64,000 nt of DNA from Blattamonas nauphoetae (GCA_033064195.1 JARBJD010000287.1:1-64000); one strand, 5' to 3'. Shown: positions 1-10,707, numbered from the stretch's first letter. Program-made: numbers and translations. The notes: generated by a model from the sequence alone, not told the origin.

Positions 1-3
1 TCT

Positions 4-400
4 TCATCTTTGTCTTTTCTCTCGATGATCTCTTCCAAAGTCAATACTAATCTTGAATGGATGATCTTTCTCTTTGTCGAACACCGCTTTAGTGAAGGTT
101 GTGATTTCCTCGACATTCTTCAGATGATTGTGGAAGTACAACTGATATGGTTTTCCATTGTCTTCAACCTTCTCGACCTCATTCTTTTTGAACTTCCTTC
201 GTGCATCCACATGAGACAAGAATTGAAATGCTGTCTCGTGGTTCAGCTAATAATATGCATTCTTCAAATCCCTCAAATGTCTGCACTTCTCTCTCTTTCC
301 ATTTGTTCTATTTTTCTTCTGAATGATTAACAGATTCTTCATCCAATGATCCATCAGCTTCTCTTCAATTGATTTCAGTTTCCACGTCATTTTGAACACT
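4..400 (-). pseudogene. Decayed coding remnant, unassigned
   Basis: Read on the minus strand, this stretch has protein-like composition, including a segment KPYQLYFHNHLKNVEEI followed by FKISIDFG. I do not recognise the family. It lies downstream of two other short minus-strand frames and seems part of the same relic. It looks broken, with roughly one or two breaks. A protein from a DNA-virus-like element (Polinton-like) is one possibility, but nothing diagnostic is visible, so it is left unnamed. Confidence 0.3.
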
Positions 401-547
401 TGCTTTTCAGTTCATCTTTGTTCACTCTTGGATTTTCTTTCATGATTTGCATTCTTGCTTTGCTGTCTTCTTCATTCATCATTGCATTGTTGTTGTGCTC
501 TTCCAGTTTGTGAATAAAATCATCAATCTGATAGTTGGTAATATTCC

Positions 548-742
548 TTATCTCTCCTTCAAAATGGAGATCTGGATTTTGAGCATTGACAGGAGATATG
601 CACGATGATGTTGGTAGTTTCTAATGTTTGGATTATATGTTCGATCATAGCCATGTTCATCCTTGAATTCAAAGGTGGTGTTTGGAAATAGTGCTCTTAT
701 TTTCGTGATGCTGTCTGTGACAAATTTCAGTGTCGCCGCCAT
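548..742 (-). CDS. Small hypothetical protein, probably remnant
   Basis: A 64-residue frame starts at an ATG (complement of 740-742) and begins MAATLKFVTDSITKI. It is rich in charged and aromatic residues. No membrane segment or known domain is visible. The coding character continues further on the minus strand past its stop, so the frame is probably part of a longer decayed gene. The start is supported by an A/T-rich motif directly upstream that is shared with the neighbouring minus-strand frame at 1169. No function can be assigned. Confidence 0.35.
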   Translation of the reverse strand: MAATLKFVTDSITKIRALFPNTTFEFKDEHGYDRTYNPNIRNYQHHRAYLLSMLKIQISILKER

Positions 743-771
743 TTACTACAAATTAAAAATCCGAAAATAAA
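743..771 (-). promoter_or_regulatory. A/T-rich motif upstream of start codon, copy 1
   Basis: Read on the minus strand, this block is an A/T-rich element ending TTTAATTTGTAGTAA immediately before ATG. A near-identical element (TTTAATTTGTATTAA) lies before the neighbouring minus-strand ATG at 1169. Two copies at the same spacing suggest a shared promoter or initiator. It is not found upstream of the large plus-strand genes. Confidence 0.4.
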
Positions 772-853
772 AAAGTTGAGCGTTTATTTCTGTTTTCTCT
801 GATGGGGCTTTATCGTTGCCTTTAGCCAGGAATCAAGTCTAATTCTGAACACT

Positions 854-1169
854 TCACTTCCACCAATCTCGATATGTGAATGGAACCAGAACTTTGGGTG
901 TACCAACGAGTTCACAATTGTATTTCTTCAGTTCATTTTCGACGAATGATTGAGTGTAGTGCCGACGTTTTGCTATGTGTGGTCGGTTTCCTTGATTCCA
1001 CAACTTTGGTTTTATTCTCCATTCAACTCCCTCATGAACATACGTCACCGGCACATTATTTCTGACATACTCAGAGACTAGCGAACAGTTCTCTTCTTTC
1101 ATTGATTCAATTAATGCTTGTTCCGGAACATACTCGACGTCTTTCGTTGTACATTTCAGTTGGATTCAT
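854..1169 (-). pseudogene. Small hypothetical gene, broken
   Basis: A minus-strand frame with coding-like composition (EEWRIKPKLW-type basic and aromatic stretches; the end reads PFTYRDWWK then stop). An ATG at the complement of 1167-1169 is preceded by the same A/T-rich block that precedes the frame ending at 548. The gene looks broken, about one break. I do not recognise the product. Confidence 0.3.
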
Positions 1170-1200
1170 TTAATACAAATTAAAAAATTCAAAAATAAAT
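1170..1200 (-). promoter_or_regulatory. A/T-rich motif upstream of start codon, copy 2
   Basis: Minus-strand block ending TTTAATTTGTATTAA directly before ATG at 1169; the partner of the block at 743-771. It differs from that copy by one base over the 15-base core. Confidence 0.4.
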
Positions 1201-1443
1201 TTACATTCGTGATTTTATCATTTGTGATCTTCCGAGACTTCGATTCTGTCATCGATGGGTTCAATCAGTCTTGTTTGATCAGCGAAAGTACTTCAATGGG
1301 ACACGATCATCCCTTCTCATTCCTGACGTCTCTTTACTGTTTCTGTTTAGGTGTGTTATGCTTTCTACTTTCACATTTGTTCTCTTCTTTTTGTCTCTTC
1401 ATTCTTGTTCTCGATCCTTCACTTTTTCTGTCTCTCTCGTTCA

Positions 1444-2862
1444 GGTACATCACATTGTTTTATGAACGGTGGTTTCATTCCCGACTTGTTTTGAAGAGGT
1501 TTGCTCCATTTTTGAATTCATTATTTCCTAAAACACATTTATGTACCAACGCCGATCAAACCGAAAGTGGACCTGAAGATCAGGTACACCGTTGTGTCTT
1601 ATCTCCCAAAAGGATGTCTCTCGTGATTTACCAAACAGGTATTCTTCTTTTTATTCATCTTTCATATGTATAAAACATCTTCATGTACTCGATCTGTGTG
1701 ATCATCAAACTCAGGTACACTATTGCGTCTTATGACCAGAAAGTGCTGTTCACTGAATATTTGAAACAGGTTTGCTCTCTTTTGTATTATCTCTTTATAA
1801 GACACAATGACGTACCAGAATTTTCACTTCACTTTTGACATTCTCTTTCTGGTACAACACTTCACTTTATCCTCTCATTTTCACTTCATTGTCAATTTTT
1901 TCTCATTGTCTCTCACTTTTTTCAAAAATTAAAATTTAAAATGACGTGAACAAAATTTTGATCCTCATCTTTCTTCGAGAAACTTCGTGATTCATCGATA
2001 AAATTGTATGCGTTGGTACACCACTTTGTTTTACTTTCATTCAACTTTCATTTCACCTTTTACACTTCACTACTCTTCGATTTGTGCTCTTCATTTTTTC
2101 TAAAACACATTCGTGTACCAACAAAACGCGATCTGAAGTGATCATCCAGATCAGGTACACCACTTCACCTTATCGTTTCATTTCACAACTATTTGATTTC
2201 AATTCTCTTATTTTATCAAAACAAGGTAGAACACAGAACTAAAAATGTTTGATCGTCAAGATAAAAACGAACTGGAAGATCTGGTACATGAATGTGTTTT
2301 ATCACTTCAAACATTGTTTCACTTCACAATTTTGATCTCATTATTGACATTTTTGCTCTAATCTTTCATAAAACACACTGGTGTACCAACGAGATTCAAT
2401 CTGAAATGATCGGTGAGATCTGGTACATGAATGTGTTTTATCGTTTAGTTCTCACTTCAATCATTGTTTTTACTCTTGTTTTCTGAAATTTTGATGAACG
2501 CGTTCATAAGGTGAAGTGGTGTACCAACGAAGTGAGAAAACAATGACTGGAGAGATCTGGTACGTCACTTCACCTTATCGTTGCTAACATTGTTGCACTT
2601 CACACTTTTACTCTAATTAGAAACATTTTGGTCAAACTCGTTCATAAAGTGAAGTGGTGTACCAACAATGAAACGCGAACAACAAAGATCGTTCAGATCT
2701 GGTACGAGATTTTGTTTTATCGTTTACTTTTCACTTCACTCACTCTTTTTTTTCTCTTTGTTTGTGAAATTTTGACGAACCCGTTCATAAGGTGAAGTGG
2801 TGTACCAACGGAACGCAAAGGATCAAGATCGCAGATCTGGTACGTCACTTCACCTTATCGTT
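1444..2862. repeat. Tandem array of about 138-bp units, each with an inverted repeat
   Basis: The box GGTAC followed by a sequence ending near TTATCG starts at 1444, 1583, 1714, 1851, 2015, 2154, 2283, 2422, 2559, 2701 and 2839. The spacings are 139, 131, 137, 164, 139, 129, 139, 137, 142 and 138. In most units an opposing arm lies 30-50 bases before it, for example CATAAGGTGAAGTGGTGTACC at 2505-2525 against GGTACGTCACTTCACCTTAT at 2559. The last units are the most alike; the first ones are diverged. Each unit could form a hairpin of about 20 bp. This is a satellite-like array with no coding content. Confidence 0.85.
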
Positions 2863-5014
2863 TCATTCTCACTTCATTTACATTTTAGTACTCTAGTTTT
2901 GTGAAATTTAGATGAAGATGTTCATCAAACTCAATACTTTCCCACCATTTTCACTATTTCCATTTCACCATTCACTATCATACTTGCCCACTTCATTTTA
3001 GTTTCATTCACCTTCATTTGGTCTAATTAAGAGAAAAAGTCGACGAAAAATGAAGTATTGTGATGTGCTCGTGAGGTGTAGACGGTCGAAAGAATGCTCG
3101 TGAGATTGGTGAAGTGACGAGGAAAGTCGAAGTAATTAAAGTGAAACCAGACGAGCGAAATGAGCAGTGAAAAGCGTTGAAGTGGCTGTGCATGAAACAA
3201 ACAAGATCAAAAGTTGAGTGTGAGAAACATGAAAACCAACATTATGAAAAACTAGTCGTCAAAAGTGTCGAAAATTCAGTACTCCCTCCTCGAAAGGTGA
3301 GAAAGAAGATGTGATGTGAGAAAATCGGGGCAAAATCGATATGAGTGAAAAGTTGGTGAAAATGTGGTGCAAAAAGGTGCGTTCAAAAAAAGAGGACTAT
3401 GAAGGTGAGGTGATCGGGAACCTAGGAAAAGCGTCGGAAGGACGCAAATGTGAAGATTTTGAAAATCTAACGTAAAAACGAAAACTGACGAAAAAGTGGT
3501 GAAAGATGACGTGAAAAGTGAGGTTGAAAAGTGTCACCAAAAGGCGACCTGAGCGAAATGAAGTGTAAAACGCAAATAGGAGGCAAAAGTGATCCTAAAA
3601 GTGAAGTGCTGAAAGCGCATACATTTTTTAAAATTCGGAGAAACTCGAAAATGGAATATGGGTTGATCTAGAAAATCCCGATCCGGCCTTGATTCAACCA
3701 AAAATTCCAAAAGTGTTTTTATCGCGAATTTCACCTTCTGAAATCGATTTTGTAATTTTAGAAGGTGTTTGAGGTGTGTTTGAGCCATATAGCAGCAGTT
3801 TTAAGCAAGTTCTGAAAATCGACTTTTGGTCACTTTTTCGACCACTGTTCGGTACGTAGCTCCACGAATTCTCAACCGATTTTCATCAGGATTGTTTTGA
3901 TCGACGACTCACATCGTCCTCGACATTTTAGAATTTTTTCGATTTTTTCGAAGTGGTTCTCAAGTTGGATTCACTGTGTTCGAGTTCAAAAGTGAAAAAA
4001 CATCGAAAAAAGTGACAACATTTTTGGATTATGACAAAAATTTGCTTCAAAATTGACGCTTAAAATGAGGTCAAAATATTGGACATATTTTTGGAATTTA
4101 GGTCAAATATTGGCATCATTGAAATGGCCTAAATTCCTTTTAATACAAGATTTAGAAATGGTCAATCGGAATTGACTTTTCGTTTCTGATTTCAACGACT
4201 ATTTCAATCTGGTTCCCAAATCGTCTACTATACTACTCTCCTATTTCGGACTTTTTGGGCATTTTCTGCAAAATCGATTTCTCACATTCCATCTGAGAGG
4301 AATTTCTTCTTCAGATTCAGTTGATTTGACATAGTCATGACCCCAAATCACCTAAATTCATAATTTTGTTGTTCACAGTGATGACAATTGGAAAAACGAC
4401 AATTCTTATTGAATAGTGATGAGCATTTCCGAAAAGTCCGAAATAGGAGGTCATCGAAAACTCTCAAAATTTTCAGAAAAAATTAATATCCAACAAAACA
4501 TCCATATTGGTGAAAACTTCATGTCCGAACTATGTCTGGTTGTGGAGATATGATCAAAACAAGTTTTCGAGTTCCTAAGCTTAATATACAGGGAAGTCAG
4601 TTTTTTTCCCCATTTTTTCGTCCAGCTCCCCCCAGGATTTTTCATTTTTCAAAAAATTGTCATTTCGAGAGAAAACAATCCCAAACCACCATAAATCAAA
4701 CGAGAAAGAAAAATCTTGAACAGGCGTAGAGAAAAGTGATCGTGAAGTTAGGATTCACTAAGCTTAAATGTTAAGGACAACATTTTTTGGGTACCAAAAA
4801 AAGGGCCAAAAAAGGCTCTTAAATAGGCACCCTGAACAAGGGATCCTATTTTGGAGGTTCGATTTCTACCTCAAGTGATTTATGGGGCCGAGATGATGAC
4901 CCATAAAAAAAAGTGGGACCCAGAAAAATATGGGTTCGGAGAAATATGAAGTATAAGTTAAGAAGGTGTTGACAATTTCGGGTTTCGTGCCGATTTCGGG
5001 TTACGTGCGCGTGT
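2863..5014. other. Gene-free stretch
   Basis: No supported gene. Bases 3000-3650 are purine-rich on the plus strand with many GTGAA words but no clear periodicity. Short inverted repeats are listed separately. Short frames here have no family signature. Confidence 0.5.
4238..4449. repeat. Short inverted-repeat element
   Basis: CTCCTATTTCGGACTTTT at 4238-4255 is mirrored by AAAAGTCCGAAATAGGAG at 4432-4449, giving about 212 bp with 18-bp perfect ends. The arms continue imperfectly inward. It could be a small non-autonomous transposon. No target duplication is convincing. Confidence 0.45.
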
Positions 5015-5608
5015 TTACAACACTTGACCCGGATAGATTTTGTTTGGGTCTCTGATCCCATTTCTCTGCACAAGAACAGCCATGGATATGCCGAGTCTGA
5101 CAGCGATTTCACTGAGTGTGTCACCTCTGACGACCGTGTACGATCGAGCACTTCCACTGCCAGCTCCCACTTTCGACTTCATCTGTTCTAACTTCTCAAT
5201 CAATTCTCTCTTCTCCCTCTCACTCCTCTCCTTCACTTCTCGAGTCTCTCCAAGTTCTTTTCGAGTCCTCTTCACTTCATCTGATAGCTTCTCTTTTTCT
5301 CTCTCTGCTTGCTGTTTCTGGTCATCCGCTTTCTTCTGTATCTCCTCTGCCATCCGCTTCCCTTCCTCTGCTCTTCTGGCTTTCTCTTCTACATTCTTCT
5401 TCTCTTCTTCCATCTGCCTTCTCTCTTTTTCTGCTTTTCTCTTTTCTTCTTCCAACTTCACTCTTTCTGTCTCTGCTTTCCTCTTCTCGTCTTCTGCTCG
5501 TGTCACTTGAACTGTCAGTTCTTCGATGCGTCTCTCCATTTCTGAAGAATGCTGTTTGAGTGTGGAGAGTTCCTGTTCCATCGATTGAACCGTCACCGTC
5601 TCCATCAT
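5015..5608 (-). CDS. Coiled-coil protein with C-terminal LysM domain
   Basis: The protein has 197 residues from the ATG at 5608. Residues about 10-145 form an almost unbroken heptad-type coiled coil rich in E, K and R. A short GAGSGSA linker follows, then a LysM module of about 42 residues (YTVVRGDTLSEIAVRLG through NKIYPGQVL) that ends at the stop. LysM folds bind N-acetylglucosamine polymers or act as protein modules; in eukaryotic intracellular proteins they often sit beside other domains. A polypyrimidine-CAG sequence lies just upstream of the start, so a 5' exon is possible, though I could not find one in phase. The antisense frames here are low-complexity shadows of the coiled coil. Confidence 0.75.
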   Translation of the reverse strand: MMETVTVQSMEQELSTLKQHSSEMERRIEELTVQVTRAEDEKRKAETERVKLEEEKRKAEKERRQMEEEKKNVEEKARRAEEGKRMAEEIQKKADDQKQQAEREKEKLSDEVKRTRKELGETREVKERSEREKRELIEKLEQMKSKVGAGSGSARSYTVVRGDTLSEIAVRLGISMAVLVQRNGIRDPNKIYPGQVL

Positions 5609-5982
5609 CGTCAATGGACCATCTGCAATTGATTAAAATATGGAGATACATTTATCAATACGTGTCTGAATCGTTTAGGGAAGTATTGGAGTTTGAGCGA
5701 GAGTGTCGAGAGAGGAGTGGTGGCAACAGCCGGGATGTTGGGAACCAACGATACTGACATAACTTGTCTTCCTTGTCCATCCACACATCATCACTATTTC
5801 ATTCCTCCATTTATTAGGAAAATCTCCACTCAACTCATGAAAAAGGAAGGAAATACAAGAATGAGCATTTCTGGAAATATGAAGAATAAAAATGCCTCCT
5901 GCTGGTCCGATCGAGGCCACATTTTATTTTGTCACTTCACAAAGATCCTATTTTCTATGTTTCTTTTGAGAATTCACTAATA

Positions 5983-6026
5983 GTCTTCACAGCCCCCCCT
6001 GCTCTTGAGCGGGGGGCTGTGAAGAC
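5983..6026. repeat. Perfect GC-rich palindrome
   Basis: GTCTTCACAGCCCCCC (5983-5998) is mirrored by GGGGGGCTGTGAAGAC (6011-6026) around a 12-base loop. It lies between two minus-strand coding regions in otherwise A/T-rich DNA. It could be a transcript-end hairpin, a recombination scar or a tiny insertion. Confidence 0.6.
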
Positions 6027-6134
6027 GACCAGACATTGTGAAAAAGCGACAGAAAAAAGGATCGGGTGAAGTGAGAATCAACTCGAAAAACTCGATCACT
6101 TTTTTTTCGAAAAAAATCCGATTGCACTAATCGA

Positions 6135-6434
6135 TTAGTGTTTGCCAGATGTGGCTCTTGTTGAATTGTTGAGTCTGGGAGATGAGTTCCCATCTGCCCG
6201 GCTGTTGCCGGAGTGGAGATGTCGTTTGTTTGCCAGAGAAAGATCAGAATCTGAAACCAGAGTCAAAATTCGTGAGATGATATCGAGCAGTTGCATCATC
6301 AGTGTTTCATCTTTTCCATCCCAATCCCGAATCAGAAGGGGAACGTGATTCCAGTAAGGTGTGTGAAGAATCGCTGAAAGATCTGATCCTAGTCTGGTCA
6401 ATTCCTCCAACACCGACTGAATTGATAGTGGTTT
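6135..6434 (-). CDS. Terminal exon of an unnamed helical-repeat-like protein
   Basis: An acceptor-like TTCTTTATAG ends at 6435 and is followed by an open frame of 99 codons to a TAA at 6135-6137. The residues (VLEELTRLGSDLSAIL, then LLIRDWDGKDETLMMQLLDII) look like paired amphipathic helices of the armadillo/HEAT type common in oxymonad proteins. A polar, serine- and asparagine-rich tail follows. Upstream exons must lie in 6436-6800 but I could not place them. It might alternatively be spliced to the gene ending at 6820, but the phases do not agree directly. Confidence 0.4.
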   Translation of the reverse strand, partial: KPLSIQSVLEELTRLGSDLSAILHTPYWNHVPLLIRDWDGKDETLMMQLLDIISRILTLVSDSDLSLANKRHLHSGNSRADGNSSPRLNNSTRATSGKH

Positions 6435-6819
6435 CTATAAAGAATCAATATGAGGCCAGTTCAAATTGTGAAGAGAAGAAACAGACTGGCGATGTTGGTG
6501 ATTCGATTGTCGAGTTAACCTGTGAATGGATATCAAGAAGGAAGGAAATGAGAGAAGAACACGGAAAATGAGCAAGACGAAACAAGGAATACCTGATCAA
6601 GATAGCAAATCATGAAAAATGGCTGTTGGATCGACTCACAAGTTTTTAATCACAACTATTTGAAAAACAACCACCTGTAATATTTTTGCGTTATGTGTCA
6701 ACAAGGAAGGATACAATGCTCACATTGAACGAATGAGTGACAATTGAGTTTTTTTGCTGGTTCTGTGAGGTGGAGAAAGAAAGAAAATGAAACATCACTT
6801 TATTGGAGTCAGTTGAATC

Positions 6820-8576
6820 TCACATCAGAACAGGAATCGTTCCCCCAACCATCTGGTCCTCTTTCACAACTTCCACTGACTCAATTGTTACTGATTCATT
6901 CTGTCTGCAGAAATACACAGCGAATCGGAAGGGAACAGGGATGTTTGTGAAGAAGGCTGGCTGTGTCTGTCCATCTTGCGACATTCGAACAGTTCTCCTT
7001 CCTTCGCGTCCATCTGCCTCGATCACCATTCGCTGTCCAGCTCCTCCCGCCGCACATGCCTGACCTTGATTTGTGAACTTTTGATTTAGCCGTGTTCCAC
7101 GATTTCCTGAAATCGTATCCCAACCACCTGCTCCTCCTTTCAGACTGGCGAAATCAGTTGTCTGAGCATTGATTGCGAGAGCCGAAGAGATGATGCCGAT
7201 GATGTAATTGGATTGAGGGACACATCCAACGATCAGCGAGAGGCGAGCAACAACAGCACCGAACTCGAAAGAGACGAGACACCCACCACCACTTACTTGT
7301 TTCGTGAACGTGTTTCCGGAGAGAGTGTATTTTGATGGAGGGAAGAATTCGATGGCTGCTGCTCCCACTTTGCATTGTCTTCTTCTTTCTTCCTCTTGTT
7401 TCGCCCTTTCCAGACCTTCTTTGATGAACTGTTGGTTTGCTTCTCTTTCCGCTTGCAGTTCAGCCATCTGTCGGTCAAACTCCTTCCTTCGTTCCTCTTC
7501 TTTTCGTGTAAGTTCTTCTTTCTCCTTCCTTCTTTCTACTTCCAATAGTTCTATCTCCTTTCTTATTTTCATTTCGCGTTGTTTCTCGTTCTCTTCCATT
7601 TCCAATCGAAGTCGCCCAATGTCCATTCCAATCACTCCTTCCTTCTTCTCTCCCAATCCCACAAATGATGAAGGGAAGTGTCGGATCAGCATCCCACCAA
7701 TCTCCTTCTCAACTTCTCTTCTTCTTTCATCGTCTCTTCCTCTCTCCTCTTCTCTCCCAATCTCAACAATCATCGAGCGAAGTGTCCATTCAATCTCGGA
7801 CAGTGCTGCTCGACTTCGATTCACAACTGAATATCGACTTTCTGATTCTTCCGTTTTCTTTCTTTCGTTCTTCTTTGATTGCTCTTCATATCGCAGAAAT
7901 GATTTCAGTCCCATGCAAAGCGAGTCCAGTGATTTCAGAACTGAAAGTCCACTTCCACTTCCAATCCCATCTCCACACGAAACAATCATTGAGCTTTGTT
8001 TGCACAGCCCTTCCACAACTCCACTGTTCAGAACTCCTTCCACATCTCCTCCCGACATCGACACACGGCACAGATGCCTGGCACACCAAATAATCAACAA
8101 TCAACAAAAGAAAAGAGAAATGAAGAAGTGAGAAAGAGAAAGGAAGAGATGAGAAAAAGAGAAGACACACCCAACAACTCGCGATGCACTTTCCACAACT
8201 TTCGATGACGATTTCTGAACATCAACAGAAACACAAACAGAAAAAGAAAAAAAGGAAAAAGTGAAGAGAAGGAAGAATAGGCACACAGAGACGAGATTCA
8301 CGAGTGATTGAAGAAGACTGCTCACTCCAACACGAAAAGGCAGACTCGCTCCACTCACAACAACCGACACAATCCCAGAAACAGACACCTGAACACCAAA
8401 CATCATTCAGCAACAGAAGATGGGGAGAGGTCAAGATGATCACGAAGAAGATGAAGGAACGAACAAAAGACACACGAAGAGCTCCTCGGAACAGGGATTC
8501 GCCAGTGTTGAGCAGAACTCTTCCAACAATCCCGATGACATCACTTCTTCACTCAGTTTGTGAATATCGTTGTTCT
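6820..8576 (-). CDS. Multi-exon protein: helical repeat, coiled coil, SPRY-like C-terminal domain
   Basis: Four exons can be placed on the minus strand: 8476-8576, 8293-8388, 8171-8214 and 6820-8077. All introns have GT...CAG ends and the phases agree across every junction. The first exons encode hydrophobic helices (SGLLEEFCSTLANP; VGVSSLLQSLVNL; VVESASRVVGHLC) resembling armadillo/HEAT repeats. A long charged coiled coil follows. The last about 150 residues form a beta-rich module starting FFPPSKYTLSGNTFTK and ending with FRFAVYFCRQNESV, which resembles the SPRY-like domains attached to many oxymonad proteins. More exons probably lie upstream to about 8770. The function is likely a cytoplasmic scaffold; no catalytic motif is visible. 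Confidence 0.65.
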
Positions 8577-9074
8577 CTGAACAGAAAGTCACACAATCAC
8601 GATGAAGAGAGAATCGAACAAAGGACAAGCAATATGATAACAAAAGAGAGAAAGACCGACAACAATAAAATAATTATAACTAACAGAAGGATGAACACAC
8701 CCGACAAGAAGAGAGAATAGACCACAAGAGCTGTTTTCTGTTTCGACGAATCATCGCCATCTCTGTATTTCTGCAGACAATCTGCTATCAGTGGACCCTA
8801 CACATGAAAATAATAGGAAGATGAAAAATCAAAGGGAAAAGTGGTTTGTAAATGTTCAAAAAAGTCAAGAAATGATGAGCGAGATTAGGTGAGTGTAAAT
8901 CAGTGAATGAAGAATTCTGTTCCATAAAAATGAACCAAACCAGATCTCGTTCAGTTCTTGTGGGATTGGTGACTCCATGGAAATAATTCAAAGAAGGTGC
9001 AGGTAGCATGGAGTGAATATGTTTATCACTGTGGGAGGATCGCTTGATTTGATCAAGACATATTTCGTTTTTTG
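8577..9074. other. Divergent intergenic region
   Basis: This lies between the minus-strand multi-exon gene and plus-strand gene 1. It probably contains the undetected first exon or exons of the former (a CTGCAG acceptor near 8770) and the 5' flank of the latter. No other feature is visible. Confidence 0.4.
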
Positions 9075-10328
9075 ATGACCTCCATTCTTTTTACCTGCGG
9101 CTTAATTCTGTTAGGTTTTACCCAACAACGATATTCCCCATTTCCAAATCATATTCCCGTTTCTTTGGCTCTCTCAATTGACAATGGCAAAGATTATTGC
9201 GACAACTCTCAAAGCGAACAACACACAGTATTTTCCCAAAATGAGGCCGTACATGGATCCGAAGTGCTGATATCTTCGCGTATTGTGCATTTCGAGGGAG
9301 CAAGCTCTCCGTTTGTGCATACTCATCAAGTTGTCACGCATTCTTTCTCAACCATTCAAGAAAAGAATGAACGCTCAAAAGAAACTGTCAACCCGTCAAA
9401 TTTTATCGCTATGCTCCACAATGCATCCGTATCTTTGGAACAATTCGTATTTTATGCTATTCTCCCGAATCATGGGCTGATTCGCACTTCGATGTCTGCA
9501 CTCTCAATATCGAACTCAACGATCGTCTCCGCCGGCCAGATGTCCCCGTTCGTGATTTCAAATGCAGGGTCCAATTGTGGGTCGTCAATTTTGATTCATT
9601 CCACGCTGTACATCACCAACAAGCCATCACAATTCTCGTTGATGCCTCTTGTCAGCCTAATGTCATCACCGCCTGTCAAGACGTCTCAACCATTGCCTCA
9701 TGTGGATGGTGCTGATCTTGTCCAACAAACAAACACCATTCATGGCTCAGGCCTCTTCCTTGAAGCCGTTCATTTCCAGCTCGGAACAGGACCCCTTTTT
9801 GACTTTGGCCTCGCCTCCTCGCATCCCACCACAACCAACCCTTCCACAACCTCCCTCACCCACTCCTCCCTCTCCAACGTGACCAGTCCAACGTCAACCA
9901 ACAAAGCTCGACTCTTCCCACAATCGTCGCAGATTCTCGTCTCGTGTGCCGTCGAAGGAAGCACAAACCATTTTTCGGGCACAGGCACTGCAGACATCAA
10001 CACTTGCGGGTCGTTCATGAGCCACAACTCGTCGTTCGAAAGATGCACAACAGATCTCGCAGAATCGGACCAGCATCCAATCTACACTCTGCTCCATCGA
10101 ACAGGCACAAGTGGACTCGTCATCCCTCCGGATGTGCCCGCCGAGAGTCCAGAAATTCAGGTTACCCGCTGCACGTTCAAAACGATGTCAGGATCAGCCC
10201 CAGGACCAGCAGTATACACTCTTAATTCACTTGGAAAGACCACAATCCACGAATGCTCGTTCTACCTTTGCAGAGGAACAGGATCAGGAGGAGCGGTGTT
10301 TCTCCAAGCCAAAAGCCTCACCCATCCC
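9075..10328 (+). CDS. Gene 1, segment A: secreted beta-helix N-terminus
   Basis: The ATG at 9075 opens with a signal peptide (MTSILFTCGLILLGFTQQ). The following about 400 residues have the serine/threonine/asparagine-rich, short-strand pattern of pectin-lyase-like right-handed beta-helices, with repeated CSF or CTF turns (CTFKTMSGSAPGPAVYT; HECSFYLCRG) and a GGAVF turn. Many N-glycosylation sequons fit an extracellular part. The frame is broken after codon 418 by the insertion at 10331-10707 and resumes in frame at 10708 (P then IVFSSN). It is the same receptor-like family as genes 2 and 3 by architecture, with a different ectodomain. Confidence 0.75.
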
Positions 10329-10330
10329 AT

Positions 10331-10707
10331 CAGTCAGTCCTGGATTCCAGAATTTGGCATATTTTTTTTAATAAAGGAGCCGATCACACACTTCTCAACG
10401 AATATGGAGATTTTAAGATTCTTCCCATTGGAGAAGAACCAACAGGTGTCTACAATTTGCTACACATAATTGATTCAACCAGAGATTCTTCCTTCGATGG
10501 TGCTGACGGAGATCACCTGTTATGGGTCAGCTCCAATTCGGCTTTCTAGTGGATTATGTCTGACGAATTCATAGTATTTCCCTTCGTAACATCATTTCTG
10601 TTATTTCTGCTCTTTTCAAATGACACTGGAATCAAGTTGGCATAAAGTGTGGTGATCGTCCCTTACAATAAAAAAGTATTCCAAATTCCGGAATGCGGGA
10701 CTGACTG
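10331..10707. mobile_element. 377-bp inverted-repeat insertion in gene 1
   Basis: The ends are CAGTCAGTCC and GGACTGACTG, and complementarity continues through GATTCC/GGAATTTGG and a T-run to about 43 bp on each side. The host dinucleotide AT (10329-10330 and 10708-10709) flanks it, or ATC if the first C is counted as host. Taking out the insertion plus one AT joins CCC to ATC in the correct frame. It has no coding capacity. It could be a non-autonomous DNA transposon of a family with AT duplications (ISL2EU-like) or an intron-like element. Confidence 0.7.

Noticed and set aside
1209-1673. Plus-strand frame of 154 codons before the satellite
   Set aside because: Runs into the tandem repeat, phenylalanine/serine-rich from pyrimidine tracts, no domain.
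1444-2862. Possible CRISPR-like array because of regular repeats
   Set aside because: The units are about 138 bp, diverge gradually along the array and contain inverted repeats; there are no short identical repeats with unique spacers and no cas genes, and the genome is eukaryotic.
4740-4960. Possible tRNA or small RNA in GGG/CCC-rich words near 4.8 kb
   Set aside because: No cloverleaf with the conserved tRNA boxes could be drawn; only short inverted words.
5040-5510. Plus-strand serine- and phenylalanine-rich frames
   Set aside because: They are the antisense of the coiled coil, with low-complexity composition.
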